Source: an uncultured Chlorobiaceae bacterium
GTDB taxonomy: Bacteria > Bacteroidota > Chlorobiia > Chlorobiales > Chlorobiaceae
Assembly: GCA_903822595.1 (NCBI GenBank)
Contig: CAIJPS010000074.1
Span: forward strand, 32,081-96,080
Reading direction: 5' to 3'
DNA: 64,000 nt
Below the pieces are notes generated by a model, which searched no databases, was not told where the DNA came from, and saw only the letters and a program-made list of their open reading frames with translations. Below are positions 17,547 to 25,452 of this stretch, piece after piece. The translations under genes were made by a program, and so were the position numbers. How positions within the stretch are numbered: position 1 is the stretch's first letter; each line of letters starts with the position of its first letter.

Positions 17547-18128
17547 TCAAAGCAAGGCAAGTGTATCCTGCCAGTTCCAAAATTGTATGCTTCTGATACC
17601 CGCTTGTGAGGCAGAAGCACAGTTTTCCGCCTTGTCGTCGATCAGGATAAACTCATCAGCTCCGCGCCCTGAACTTTCAAGCACATGCTTAAACGCTTCG
17701 ACACCGTTTTTCATTTTCCCATGCTCAAAGGAGAGGTAGTAGCGATCCGCACCCTGCAGTAACGGATAATTGTTGAGCAGAAAGGTAAAATGGAGCGGAT
17801 CGGTATCACTCATGATCCAGACAGAATGCTTCTCTTTGAGCCGTTTGACCGCATCAACAGCACCTTCCAACGGTTCAAAAATATCCTGCCACAGCAATTT
17901 TAGCTCGTGCAGCGGCATCGCTCTGGAATGCGGATCGCGGGCAATCACGTCAAGGTATTCGAACGGCGCAATCAAACCGGTTTCAAGTTTAGCTTTCAGC
18001 TCGCCAGTACAATATTTCCGATAAATCTCCTGCGCACCTGAAACCGGATCCCGTGCCACATCCCGACAGAAACGCATAAAATCCACCGATACCAGGACGT
18101 TGCCTATGTCAAGAAGAATAATGCTCAT
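17547..18128 (-). CDS. HAD superfamily hydrolase
   Basis: The 193-residue protein opens with ILLDIGNVLVSVD, the DxGNV variant of HAD motif I, has a serine motif in WIMSDTDPLH and ends with FILIDDKAENCASASQAGI, which carries the acidic motif IV. This pattern matches YihX-like sugar-phosphate phosphatases. The substrate cannot be predicted. It is the first gene of a pair with arfB. Confidence 0.82.
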   Translation of the reverse strand: MSIILLDIGNVLVSVDFMRFCRDVARDPVSGAQEIYRKYCTGELKAKLETGLIAPFEYLDVIARDPHSRAMPLHELKLLWQDIFEPLEGAVDAVKRLKEKHSVWIMSDTDPLHFTFLLNNYPLLQGADRYYLSFEHGKMKNGVEAFKHVLESSGRGADEFILIDDKAENCASASQAGIRSIQFWNWQDTLALL

Positions 18129-18249
18129 GGATTCGGATTCAGTTGCTTGTAAATGCCTCTTATTTGGCTTTTCAGGGGAATATATGCCATTGCAGCTTAT
18201 TTGATATACCTTTCAACGACATCCGTCCATAAAACCCTGTAGCCTGCGC

Positions 18250-18441
18250 TCATGACGCAGACTCTCTCAACTGGCGTTCAAGATCGCTGAATACCTCCTC
18301 TTGCGAACGAATGTTTCCTTTTCGGATATCCTCTTCACCCTGGACGAGCAGTTTCAGCAAGCCAGGCGCACTGCGCATATCGTCATAGTTTTTCGGGTCT
18401 GGAAGAACAGCCCTCTGCTCACCATTACGGATAATATTCAT
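18250..18441 (-). CDS. Short Phd/YefM-like antitoxin remnant or orphan
   Basis: A very good ribosome binding site (AGGAGGG, five bases ahead) fixes the ATG at 18441 and gives a 63-residue product. The end (LLKLLVQGEEDIRKGNIRSQEEVFSDLERQLRE) resembles the toxin-binding tail of Phd/YefM-type antitoxins. The N-terminal DNA-binding part seems much shorter than normal, as if an internal piece was lost after MNII. No toxin gene follows. It is either an orphan or a decaying antitoxin. Confidence 0.55.
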   Translation of the reverse strand: MNIIRNGEQRAVLPDPKNYDDMRSAPGLLKLLVQGEEDIRKGNIRSQEEVFSDLERQLRESAS

Positions 18442-18563
18442 TTTTCCCTCCTGATCTGATAGAGTTCGATTTTTTCTCATTAAAGGTTACAGTCTGAAAC
18501 CCGGCCGTAACCTTGTGAAATTGCCGGGAGCCGGATAAATGTCAGGTGTAATAGAGCAATATT

Positions 18564-18600
18564 GTTTATTTTTACCATAAACGCTTCATGATCGTATCAT
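18564..18600. promoter_or_regulatory. Candidate hicBA operator
   Basis: Two small perfect inverted repeats lie just upstream of hicB: GTTTAT/ATAAAC (18564-18569 and 18577-18582) and ATGAT/ATCAT (18588-18592 and 18596-18600). Toxin-antitoxin promoters are commonly repressed by antitoxin binding to such palindromes. The assignment rests on position and symmetry only. Confidence 0.35.
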
Positions 18601-18625
18601 TGCGATGTACTCAAAATTATTAATT

Positions 18626-18832
18626 ATGGAATTATCTGCCATTGTAACTCCCTCAACTGAAGGCGGTTACGTTGCATTCAATCCTGAAACAGGGACAACA
18701 ACCCAAGGTGAAACCATTGAAGGAGCTCTTGCAAATCTGCGGGAAGCAACTGAATTGTATCTGGAGGAGTTTCCCTTAATTCAGTCAGGACGTTCTTTGC
18801 TGACAACATTCCAGGTTGCTACACATGCCTAA
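18626..18832 (+). CDS. hicB: HicB family antitoxin
   Basis: The 68-residue protein has the partial RNase-H fold sequence of HicB antitoxins: MELSAIVTPSTEGGYVAFNP, then ETIEGALANLREATELYLEE. I use the ATG at 18626, not the one at 18605, because homologues start at MELSAIV. It would neutralise the HicA product encoded directly after it; the genes overlap by eight bases. The antitoxin-first order differs from the E. coli system but is common elsewhere. Confidence 0.88.
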   Translation: MELSAIVTPSTEGGYVAFNPETGTTTQGETIEGALANLREATELYLEEFPLIQSGRSLLTTFQVATHA

Positions 18833-19046
18833 ATTACCCATTGTTTCTGGTTCGGAAATAATTCGTGCGTTGCAACATCTTGGGTTTATTGTGCTTCGTC
18901 AGCGAGGCAGTCATGTTATTCTTCGCAGGGGTTCGCAGGGTTGTGTTGTACCTGACCACCGTGAAGTCAAGACAGGAACTTTGGCTGGTTTACTGAAACA
19001 GGCAGGGGTTTCTGTAGATGAATTTATTCATGCTCTTAGAGCCTGA
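18825..19046 (+). CDS. hicA: HicA family mRNA interferase toxin
   Basis: The 73-residue toxin has the HicA double-stranded RNA-binding-like fold with the catalytic histidine in the LRQRGSHVILRR motif, preceded by GSEIIRALQHLGF. It cuts mRNA when not bound by HicB. The ATG at 18825 overlaps the hicB stop (ATGCCTAA), so translation is coupled. Both proteins look intact. Confidence 0.88.
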   Translation: MPKLPIVSGSEIIRALQHLGFIVLRQRGSHVILRRGSQGCVVPDHREVKTGTLAGLLKQAGVSVDEFIHALRA

Positions 19047-19133
19047 ACTCTCCGTTGTTCTTCAAAGCATCGGGCCAATATGGTACTATGGTGTGACCGG
19101 GCGATTTTACTCAGCTTGTTTTTTGACGAATTT

Positions 19134-22100
19134 TTACGCCACCCCCACCCCATCAATATCCTTCATAATCCTTGCCGTTTCCGTCAACGCTACGATGATG
19201 CGCTGGTAATGGCGAACATCCTCAAAGCTGAGTTCCCGGCCTTTGCGGTCTTTGAGCCACTTTTGTGCAGGCTGATAACCGCCGATGTAGAACTCCCATG
19301 CTGATGATGGGACGCCATCAAAGTACTGGGTTTCGTTGATAAAAATTTTCCCGTCCAGATAGTTCAGTTTGCCCACAATGTTATCTCCGCTGACGGGATA
19401 ACTGGTCAAGCGCTGGTCAACGGTCGGGCTTTCGAGCAGGTGGAGTTGCCGCAGTTCGCTGCCAAATGCTGCAAGTTGCTGGAAGGTTTGCTGATTTTTC
19501 GGGTATGGCACTCTCGGGAAATCAATCTTCAGAAACTCTTTGTATTTCTCGCGATAGCCTGGGCTGTGGAGCACGGCGTAGATGTAGTTGAGGAGGTCGA
19601 TCGGGGCAAAGGTTTCTGCTCTCTCCTCTTTTTCAGGGGTGAAGGTCAGGCCGATTGATGCTGCTATCTCATCAACAATTGCCCTGTTCAGATTTGGGGT
19701 TCTCTGTTGCTGGCCATCTGTGGCAAGTTGATTTCCTGATTCAGGATAGAGGTAGAGAGGGAAAATATTGGCATTATCGAGAGAAGAGGAGATGCTTTTG
19801 TCCACAATATGAGCAATAATCAACGGTGTGATAAAAAAGTCAGACCTTGATCTACGAATCAAAGAGATAGCAACATTATGCTGTAATAAATTTCTCATGA
19901 CCTCATATCTCGGCATACACAGAAATCCTTTTGATCTTCCGGTATAATAGGTGTAACGGTTATCAAAAGGGCGGTAACTGATCGGTACGATATTCGAGTA
20001 ATCAGGGCCTGATTTCAGCAAATCATGTTGTGCATACTCAACCTTCCAATCTCTTGCATCATCTCCAAGAGAAAATCGAGTCCTCGCACGTTCAACATCC
20101 AGTGAAAGGAATTCCTCAATAGTTCGCTGAACTTCAGCGGGCTTGTTGCTGATGGTAAATTCATCTCTTGCCGTTGCTATTCCCATTGAATTGACCGGGT
20201 AAAGCTCATGAACGGCAAAACCTTCATTATATTTTTGCAGCCCGTTCAAATCTTTCTGCACAAAAAAGTATTGCGGTGCGGAGAGGCTGAGAGGGACAAA
20301 ACCAACCGTTGCAAGACTGTTCTTCCAAAGGAAATCGTATTTGAAGGCTCTTTCGCCATACAGATCATAATGCAGCACTTCTGCCAGCTCCCCTTTTTTC
20401 TTTTTGCCGGTTTTCACAAAAAGGTTGATGCTCACTCCCTGCTGAATATCAAAGACGTTTTTGTCGGGCGAACCGTCAGGGCAAACCTCCTTTTTCTTTG
20501 AGTTGCCGTGGAGATCAAGAATATAGATTCGATCGAAGGTGGAGAGGAGATACCACCGCATTCCCCGGAAAGTGGGGTTGTCGAGAAAGCTGTGGTTATT
20601 GATGAATGCGAGCACTCCTTCACCATTTTTTTCAACATAGTGCTGACCGTAGCGGATGAACTTGACATAGTCGTCATTGAGCCATTTCGGATTTCTCTCC
20701 TTGAGCTTGCCGCCACCGGGCTCCTGCTTGTACTCTTCCAGAAGCTTTTCAATCCACTCCCCTTTGTTTGAAGAGTGGCCGCTGTAGGGCGGATTCCCCA
20801 ACACCACCATCACGGGCGTCTCCCGTTTGATGTGGTTGGCTTCGTTGGCCTCCTGCGAGAGCCAACTGGCAAAGAGTGTGCCAGTTTCGGAGTGATGCTC
20901 TTCAAGTGAGTTGGTGAGGAAGATCCGGAAGCGCTGTTCAAGGGTTGGTTTGTAGCCGGTTTCGGCAAGCAGCAGGTCGAGCTTCAGGTGAGCCACCGCG
21001 TAGGAGGCCATGAGGATTTCAAAGCCGTTCAGCCTCGGGATAAGGTGATGCTCAACATAGTTGCTCCACACTCCCTCCTGCCCTGCAAACTGCTTGTGGA
21101 TGTGCCGGATAATCTCCGCCAGAAAGGTGCCGGTACCTGTCGCCGGGTCGAGCATCTGCACTTTATGCACCTCGATCTGCCGGGTGGTATAGCCATCTTT
21201 TGAGCGCTTGTCGGTCGTTGCTCTCTTGATGTCAATCGCGGTTTTGCTGGTATCGGCCAGCCCCTCCTTGAGACCGAACTCGCTTTTCAGAATCTCGTCA
21301 ACCGCACGGACAATAAAGTTGACCACCGGTTCGGGGGTATACCAGACGCCACGGCTTTTGCGCAGTGCGGGATCATATTCGGCAAGGAAGGTTTCGTAGA
21401 AATGGATGATGGGGTCGCGCTGCTGTGTCGCTTTTCCAAAATCCTTGAGGAGGGCGGCAACGTCAGTGGCTTTGAAGAGGTCGGCGAGGGCGTCAACAAT
21501 CCAGACAATGCGGCTGTCGAGATCGTAGCCTGCGATGTACTGAAAGAGCTTGCGGAGAAAGGGGTTTGTTCTGGGAATCAGCTCGGCAGCCTCTCTTCGG
21601 TTGAAATCTTCCAGCGTCGGGTCGTGCAAACGGGCGGCAAACATGCCGTAAGCAATCGTTTGTGCATAAATGTCGGCAAACTGTTTCGGGGTAATGTCGT
21701 GAATGAGAAGATCGCGGAACCCCTCCAACTGCTCTTTCAGGCTGTTGTTTGCTTCGTGAAGCTGCGTGTTGGCCTCACCGGTGAGGGTTGAAAGCGCTTT
21801 TTCAATCACATCGGCAAGGAGTCGCGCTTTTGCAGCCATCATTTTGGAGAGCTTTGATGCTGAAGTGATGGTCTGCCCTTCGTATCGGCTGAACTCACCA
21901 ATGAGGTCGCCGAATGCCTTGAAATTTTCAGGCCGGGCAACGATTTTGCCGTTTTGTATTTCGGCAAGAAGAGTGGAGGTGGTCAGCACACCCTCCAGAT
22001 AGAGCCGAAACTCAAGGTAATCGGTGATGATGAGGTTGGGTAGCGAGCTCTGGTAACGGGCAAACTGCTCGTTGTAAAGCTTGCTGTCGAGCGACTTGCC

Positions 22101-22316
22101 AATATCCTTTGCCTCAATGTAGCCAACCGGAATGCCCTTGCGGGTGAGGATATAGTCAGGAGCGCCGCAATCAATCCGCTGCGGCTCGTTGGTAACCTCG
22201 ACCTGCGGTGCCAGCGTCTTCAACAGATTTTGCAGATCTCCCCGGTAGCTGTGCTCGGTTGCATTTCCGGACTTGAACCGCTTGTTGATGGTCTCGATAT
22301 ACTCCTGAATGGTCAT
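19134..22316 (-). CDS. Single-chain type IIG-like restriction-modification enzyme
   Basis: The 1060-residue protein combines nuclease, methyltransferase and specificity parts. Near residues 45-70, APDYILTRKGIPVGYIEAKD is a PD-(D/E)xK nuclease core. Methyltransferase motif I (LDPATGTGTFL) is near residue 388 and motif IV (NPPY) near 507, indicating N6-adenine methylation. The remaining C-terminal 500 residues probably recognise the target. It resembles type ISP enzymes but lacks their helicase domain, so it fits type IIG or a helicase-less relative. The ATG at 22316 is preferred over the longer frame from 22385. No separate methylase or specificity gene is nearby. Confidence 0.85.
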   Translation of the reverse strand: MTIQEYIETINKRFKSGNATEHSYRGDLQNLLKTLAPQVEVTNEPQRIDCGAPDYILTRKGIPVGYIEAKDIGKSLDSKLYNEQFARYQSSLPNLIITDYLEFRLYLEGVLTTSTLLAEIQNGKIVARPENFKAFGDLIGEFSRYEGQTITSASKLSKMMAAKARLLADVIEKALSTLTGEANTQLHEANNSLKEQLEGFRDLLIHDITPKQFADIYAQTIAYGMFAARLHDPTLEDFNRREAAELIPRTNPFLRKLFQYIAGYDLDSRIVWIVDALADLFKATDVAALLKDFGKATQQRDPIIHFYETFLAEYDPALRKSRGVWYTPEPVVNFIVRAVDEILKSEFGLKEGLADTSKTAIDIKRATTDKRSKDGYTTRQIEVHKVQMLDPATGTGTFLAEIIRHIHKQFAGQEGVWSNYVEHHLIPRLNGFEILMASYAVAHLKLDLLLAETGYKPTLEQRFRIFLTNSLEEHHSETGTLFASWLSQEANEANHIKRETPVMVVLGNPPYSGHSSNKGEWIEKLLEEYKQEPGGGKLKERNPKWLNDDYVKFIRYGQHYVEKNGEGVLAFINNHSFLDNPTFRGMRWYLLSTFDRIYILDLHGNSKKKEVCPDGSPDKNVFDIQQGVSINLFVKTGKKKKGELAEVLHYDLYGERAFKYDFLWKNSLATVGFVPLSLSAPQYFFVQKDLNGLQKYNEGFAVHELYPVNSMGIATARDEFTISNKPAEVQRTIEEFLSLDVERARTRFSLGDDARDWKVEYAQHDLLKSGPDYSNIVPISYRPFDNRYTYYTGRSKGFLCMPRYEVMRNLLQHNVAISLIRRSRSDFFITPLIIAHIVDKSISSSLDNANIFPLYLYPESGNQLATDGQQQRTPNLNRAIVDEIAASIGLTFTPEKEERAETFAPIDLLNYIYAVLHSPGYREKYKEFLKIDFPRVPYPKNQQTFQQLAAFGSELRQLHLLESPTVDQRLTSYPVSGDNIVGKLNYLDGKIFINETQYFDGVPSSAWEFYIGGYQPAQKWLKDRKGRELSFEDVRHYQRIIVALTETARIMKDIDGVGVA

Positions 22317-22499
22317 GGAGAAAAATGATTGACGAGCTGAGGATGCTATAAGAACCTGTGAAGAGAAAAGATAACGACTACGCATCTTATTCTGCCATAA
22401 GGGGCGCCCTGAATTTCAATCATTTATTTTGCTGCAAGGAGATCAATTCAGCACTCATCCTGATAATCGGCATCGCAGGAATAAATCTGAACACAATTC

Positions 22500-22538
22500 G
22501 TTATATTTCGCGACAGTAAATTTCTACTAAAATATAAC
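22500..22538. promoter_or_regulatory. Inverted repeat GTTATATTT/AAATATAAC upstream of a toxin-antitoxin pair
   Basis: GTTATATTT at 22500-22508 and AAATATAAC at 22530-22538 are perfect nine-base inverted copies with a 21-base spacer, ending eight bases before the DUF4258 start codon. Centre-to-centre spacing is 30 bases, about three helical turns. This is a plausible autorepression operator for the pair that follows. Confidence 0.5.
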
Positions 22539-22546
22539 ACTGGAGC

Positions 22547-22867
22547 ATGGCTGAGGAGGAAGAGATTGTCAATGCAATAATGAATGAGCAGTTCAGAATC
22601 ACTGACCATGCTTACGAAGAGGCGCTTTCAGACAATTTGACTTTTGAAGAGGTACTAACCAGCGTTATTCATGGGGAGATAATTGAAGAGTACACCAAAG
22701 ACAAGCCTTATCCGAGCTGTCTGATTTTTGGAGAAAACTTTCGAAGAGAGCCGATACACAGTGTTTGGGCTTACAATAGAGAAAACTCGTGGGCCGTGGT
22801 GATAACCGTTTATCGTCCGGATCCAGAAAGGTGGATTGAATTCAAAACCAGGAGAACCAAGCAATGA
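22547..22867 (+). CDS. DUF4258 domain protein, putative toxin
   Basis: The 106-residue product has the DUF4258 pattern: a histidine in FRITDHAYEEAL, the GEIIEEYTKDKPYPSCLIFG block and a C-terminal VVITVYRPDPERW. DUF4258 proteins are related to RelE/BrnT-like small RNases and usually sit next to an antitoxin. Its end overlaps the start of the zinc-finger gene by four bases (ATGA). Toxin activity is inferred from family and arrangement. Confidence 0.8.
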   Translation: MAEEEEIVNAIMNEQFRITDHAYEEALSDNLTFEEVLTSVIHGEIIEEYTKDKPYPSCLIFGENFRREPIHSVWAYNRENSWAVVITVYRPDPERWIEFKTRRTKQ

Positions 22868-23109
22868 CCCCGTTTGAGCTATGCCCGGTATGCGGTGGAG
22901 AAGTGATTGAAAAAGAGGTTGAAAAATTGATTCTCGGGGGCAACAATACCGCCGTTGTGAGAGTAAACGTTGAAGTCTGCACCCATTGTGGTGAACGATT
23001 ATACTCGAAAGAGACGATCACGTTGTTTGAGCATATCCGGTCACGTCTTACAACCGGTGATGTTGCAGGCTTCCTTCCCATGGGGCAAACCTATAAAGTT
23101 GCCGGGTAA
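22864..23109 (+). CDS. YgiT-type zinc-finger protein, putative antitoxin
   Basis: This 81-residue protein has two CxxC pairs (CPVCGG and CTHCGE), the zinc site of the MqsA/YgiT N-terminal domain. Unlike MqsA it has no full C-terminal helix-turn-helix. It is translationally coupled to the DUF4258 gene and presumably neutralises it. Confidence 0.8.
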   Translation: MTPFELCPVCGGEVIEKEVEKLILGGNNTAVVRVNVEVCTHCGERLYSKETITLFEHIRSRLTTGDVAGFLPMGQTYKVAG

Positions 23110-23219
23110 AAACGGATGACCTGACGCTGTTGAGCAACGTTGAACCACCAATAACATGCAGGGACATATTGTGCGATACGCAATTTGCTCTATCCAGCGT
23201 ACTCAACCCTAAAGGCAAT

Positions 23220-23444
23220 TCATGCGGCTACAGTCACAGTCGATAATGCGTAGACCTTTTTCGCATATTTACTGGCAGTAGCAACATCACCCGTTTTCAA
23301 TGTTTCTCTCACACGGTCGAGTTTTAACGCATCATCAAGGCTGATATAAGGTGCCCACCCATCTTCAGAATCGATGATCTCAATTTCAACATCTGCCGCA
23401 TAGTTACCTTCGTGAACAAACTTTCTATGTTTTCGGGTATTCAT
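23220..23444 (-). CDS. Small orphan antitoxin-like protein
   Basis: The 74-residue protein starts MNTRKHRKFVHEGNYAADVE and has the acidic segment IEIIDSEDGWAPYISLDDAL. I do not recognise a named domain. A very strong ribosome binding site (AGGAGG, six bases ahead) lies inside the 3' end of a dead DUF4258 gene, and its ATG overlaps that gene's stop (ATGA). The arrangement copies the DUF4258/YgiT pair at 22547-23109, so it is most likely the antitoxin of a second DUF4258 toxin of a different antitoxin class. Confidence 0.6.
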   Translation of the reverse strand: MNTRKHRKFVHEGNYAADVEIEIIDSEDGWAPYISLDDALKLDRVRETLKTGDVATASKYAKKVYALSTVTVAA

Positions 23445-23596
23445 CTTTTCCTCCTGGTGAAATTATCATCCCACTTATCGGGATCCGGACGATAAGCGGT
23501 TATAAGAACGGCTGGAGATACTTTGCCTTGGGCGATTCCCTAAACCACATGGACAGGTTGCCGATTTTGATCCTCTTGCAGTACAAGAACGCACGA
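23441..23596 (-). pseudogene. 3' half of a second DUF4258 gene, with an internal amber codon
   Basis: Reverse-strand codons read SCVLVLQEDQNRQPVHVV, then TAG, then GIAQGKVSPAVLITAYRPDP and DKWDDNFTRRKR before TGA at 23441-23443. The SPAVLITAYRPDPDKW segment is the DUF4258 C-terminus. The N-terminal half, including the conserved histidine region, is absent. The TAG stands where homologues usually have tryptophan or a similar residue, a one-base change from TGG. Upstream it joins directly to a vapC fragment. Confidence 0.75.
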
Positions 23597-23655
23597 TTTG
23601 ATTTGAGTATCCCCAAAATGAAATGGGTATCAAGAAGATAGTTATTGCCATTCAT
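23597..23655 (-). pseudogene. 5' fragment of a VapC (PIN domain) toxin gene
   Basis: From an ATG at 23655 the reverse strand encodes MNGNNYLLDTHFILGILKSN, the classic first strand and active-site aspartate of a PIN-domain ribonuclease. After about 20 residues the sequence changes to the out-of-frame DUF4258 remnant. The ATG overlaps the end of the vapB-like gene by 14 bases, as in intact vapBC operons. The other 100 or so residues are gone, so the toxin is inactive. Confidence 0.7.
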
Positions 23656-23863
23656 CCCGTAATCGTTTCTGGATTTCTAACGGATCACCGAAAAACGTGG
23701 CGGAAGTCTCCAGACCGCCAGCTATATCGATCAGCATCTCTTTACCTGATGCACGCCCACCTGCCATTTTTTTTTGCAGGAACTCGGCAAAATCAAGAAT
23801 CTCAGCCACTACCGGTTCAGGAAGCTCTTTTGCTGCATGATAAAGTTTCTCCGCTGTAGTCAT
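23642..23863 (-). CDS. VapB-type (DUF2281) antitoxin, orphan
   Basis: The 73-residue product MTTAEKLYHAAKELPEPVVA has the DUF2281 pattern with EILDFAEFLQKK and an acidic tail for toxin binding. The frame is open to 24025, but the ATG at 23863 gives the family start. The expected vapC toxin follows immediately but is truncated after 20 residues, so this antitoxin has lost its partner. Confidence 0.78.
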   Translation of the reverse strand: MTTAEKLYHAAKELPEPVVAEILDFAEFLQKKMAGGRASGKEMLIDIAGGLETSATFFGDPLEIQKRLRDEWQ

Positions 23864-24027
23864 TTGGATTCCCTGTTGCTGAACATGATGATCTTCTGTT
23901 TTTTTTGACAACACTTCACGTATGATAATCATAATGTGTAGAGATACGTAAAAAATGGGGGTGGAAATAATATAATGGGTGGACACGGGGACCGCGCCCC
24001 TACGGAAATAATTCGTATAAACCAACG

Positions 24028-25452
24028 TTAATTCAATTCGTGCAATTGGCGGGTTAAATCTTTGCGGGCCATGCCGTACATGTGCACATATAACAAATTG
24101 AACATGAGGACGGCGGAGCGGAGGCGGGGGGCTCGGGCGGCTCGTTTGAGGGCGTTCTGGACGGTAAAAACGCGTTTGGTGAGGGCGGTGTAGCTTGGGA
24201 TGAACTCCTGAAGCGGAATGCGCAGGGGTTTATAGAGCATCTCCTGTCCCCATGAAAATTTGAAGGCGTCGTGATCGTCGGGCGAATGGAGCAGGCGGCC
24301 TTCGAGTGCAAGCCGGTCGAAAACGCCGGTGCCGGGAATGGGGCGCAGGAGGTTGATGCCGGGCACGTCGATGCCGGTCTCTTCGATGAAGGCTTCGAGT
24401 TTGGCGGGGAGTTCAAGGCTGTCCTCGTCGAGGCCGTAGATGAAGCTGCCGTAGACGCAGATACCGGCTTTGCGGATATTTTTGATGCACTCAACCTGGC
24501 GGTTGGAGGGGTTATGAAACTTTTTGTGGGCGTGATTGCTGCCGTCATCGAGGCTTTCGATACCAACGAGAAGAGCGCCGCAGCCTGAGCGGGCAAAGGC
24601 GTCGAGAAGTCGGGGCTTTTCACCGAGGGCGGTGGTAGCCTGGCCTACCCATTTGATCTTGAATGATTCGAGTTCGCGGAAGAGTTGTTCTGCGTACTGC
24701 TCATCGGCGTTGATGGTGTCGTCAAGGAAGAAGAATATCCGCTTGTCCTCTTTGAGGAATGCTTCAACCTCCCTGAGAACGGCGGGAATGCTCCGGTGTC
24801 GCAGCCGGTGGCCGTTCATGACGTGGACGTTGCAGAAATCGCAACTGTAGGGGCAGCCACGGGTAGTCTGCACGACGTTGGTGGTGAAGTAGCTCTTGAT
24901 GTCGAGCGCACTTTTGGTGACCGTGCGCTCAATCGAGAGGTCGGGGAAGGTGGCGACCCGGTACTCCGGTTTCAGGCTGCCGGCAAGCAGATCCTCCTGC
25001 ACTTCGCGCCAGATGTCGTCGGCCTCCCCTATCACCATAGCATCAGCGTGGTCGCGGCACTGGTCGGGAAAGATGGTGACGTATGGGCCACCAAGCACAA
25101 CCTTGATTCCTCGGGAGCGGAGCGCATGGGCAAGCTCAAATGCTGGCTTGACGGCACCGGTCTGGACGCTGATACCGGCCATGTCCCAGTGCTGGTCGAG
25201 GGGAAGTTTTTCGAAGCGGAGGTCGCAGATGGTCTGGCTCACTCCCGGCACAACCTGTGAGCTGAGAATCATCAGGGCGAGGGGCGGTATGGCGAACTGT
25301 GCCCGCCGAATTATGTTGCTCAGGGCGATATCTTTCAAGGAGGTAAAGAGGCTTCGCTTGGCGGAGGCGCTGTCGAGCGAAGCGGCACCATCAACGCCGC
25401 TGTCGGCCTGGATAAAAATGAGCAGTACCCTTTTCTCCCCTGCCACCGCCAT
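24028..25452 (-). CDS. B12-binding radical SAM protein
   Basis: The 474-residue enzyme has an N-terminal cobalamin-binding-like Rossmann domain (VLGGPYVTIFPD, VIGEADDIW) followed by a radical SAM domain with the 4Fe-4S motif RGCPYSCDFCNV. This class B architecture includes BchE, the BchQ/BchR tetrapyrrole C-methylases of green sulfur bacteria and hopanoid methylases; I cannot say which, if any, this is. Its start codon shares one base with the mutS stop (TGATG), so it is translationally coupled to mutS even though no functional link is obvious. Confidence 0.82.
   Translation of the reverse strand: MAVAGEKRVLLIFIQADSGVDGAASLDSASAKRSLFTSLKDIALSNIIRRAQFAIPPLALMILSSQVVPGVSQTICDLRFEKLPLDQHWDMAGISVQTGAVKPAFELAHALRSRGIKVVLGGPYVTIFPDQCRDHADAMVIGEADDIWREVQEDLLAGSLKPEYRVATFPDLSIERTVTKSALDIKSYFTTNVVQTTRGCPYSCDFCNVHVMNGHRLRHRSIPAVLREVEAFLKEDKRIFFFLDDTINADEQYAEQLFRELESFKIKWVGQATTALGEKPRLLDAFARSGCGALLVGIESLDDGSNHAHKKFHNPSNRQVECIKNIRKAGICVYGSFIYGLDEDSLELPAKLEAFIEETGIDVPGINLLRPIPGTGVFDRLALEGRLLHSPDDHDAFKFSWGQEMLYKPLRIPLQEFIPSYTALTKRVFTVQNALKRAARAPRLRSAVLMFNLLYVHMYGMARKDLTRQLHELN

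Noticed and set aside
23864..24027. GC-rich GGGGACCGCGCCCC segment between the vapB-like and radical SAM genes
   Set aside because: It looks like a short palindromic intergenic sequence, but it occurs once in the window and neither gene orientation supports a terminator.
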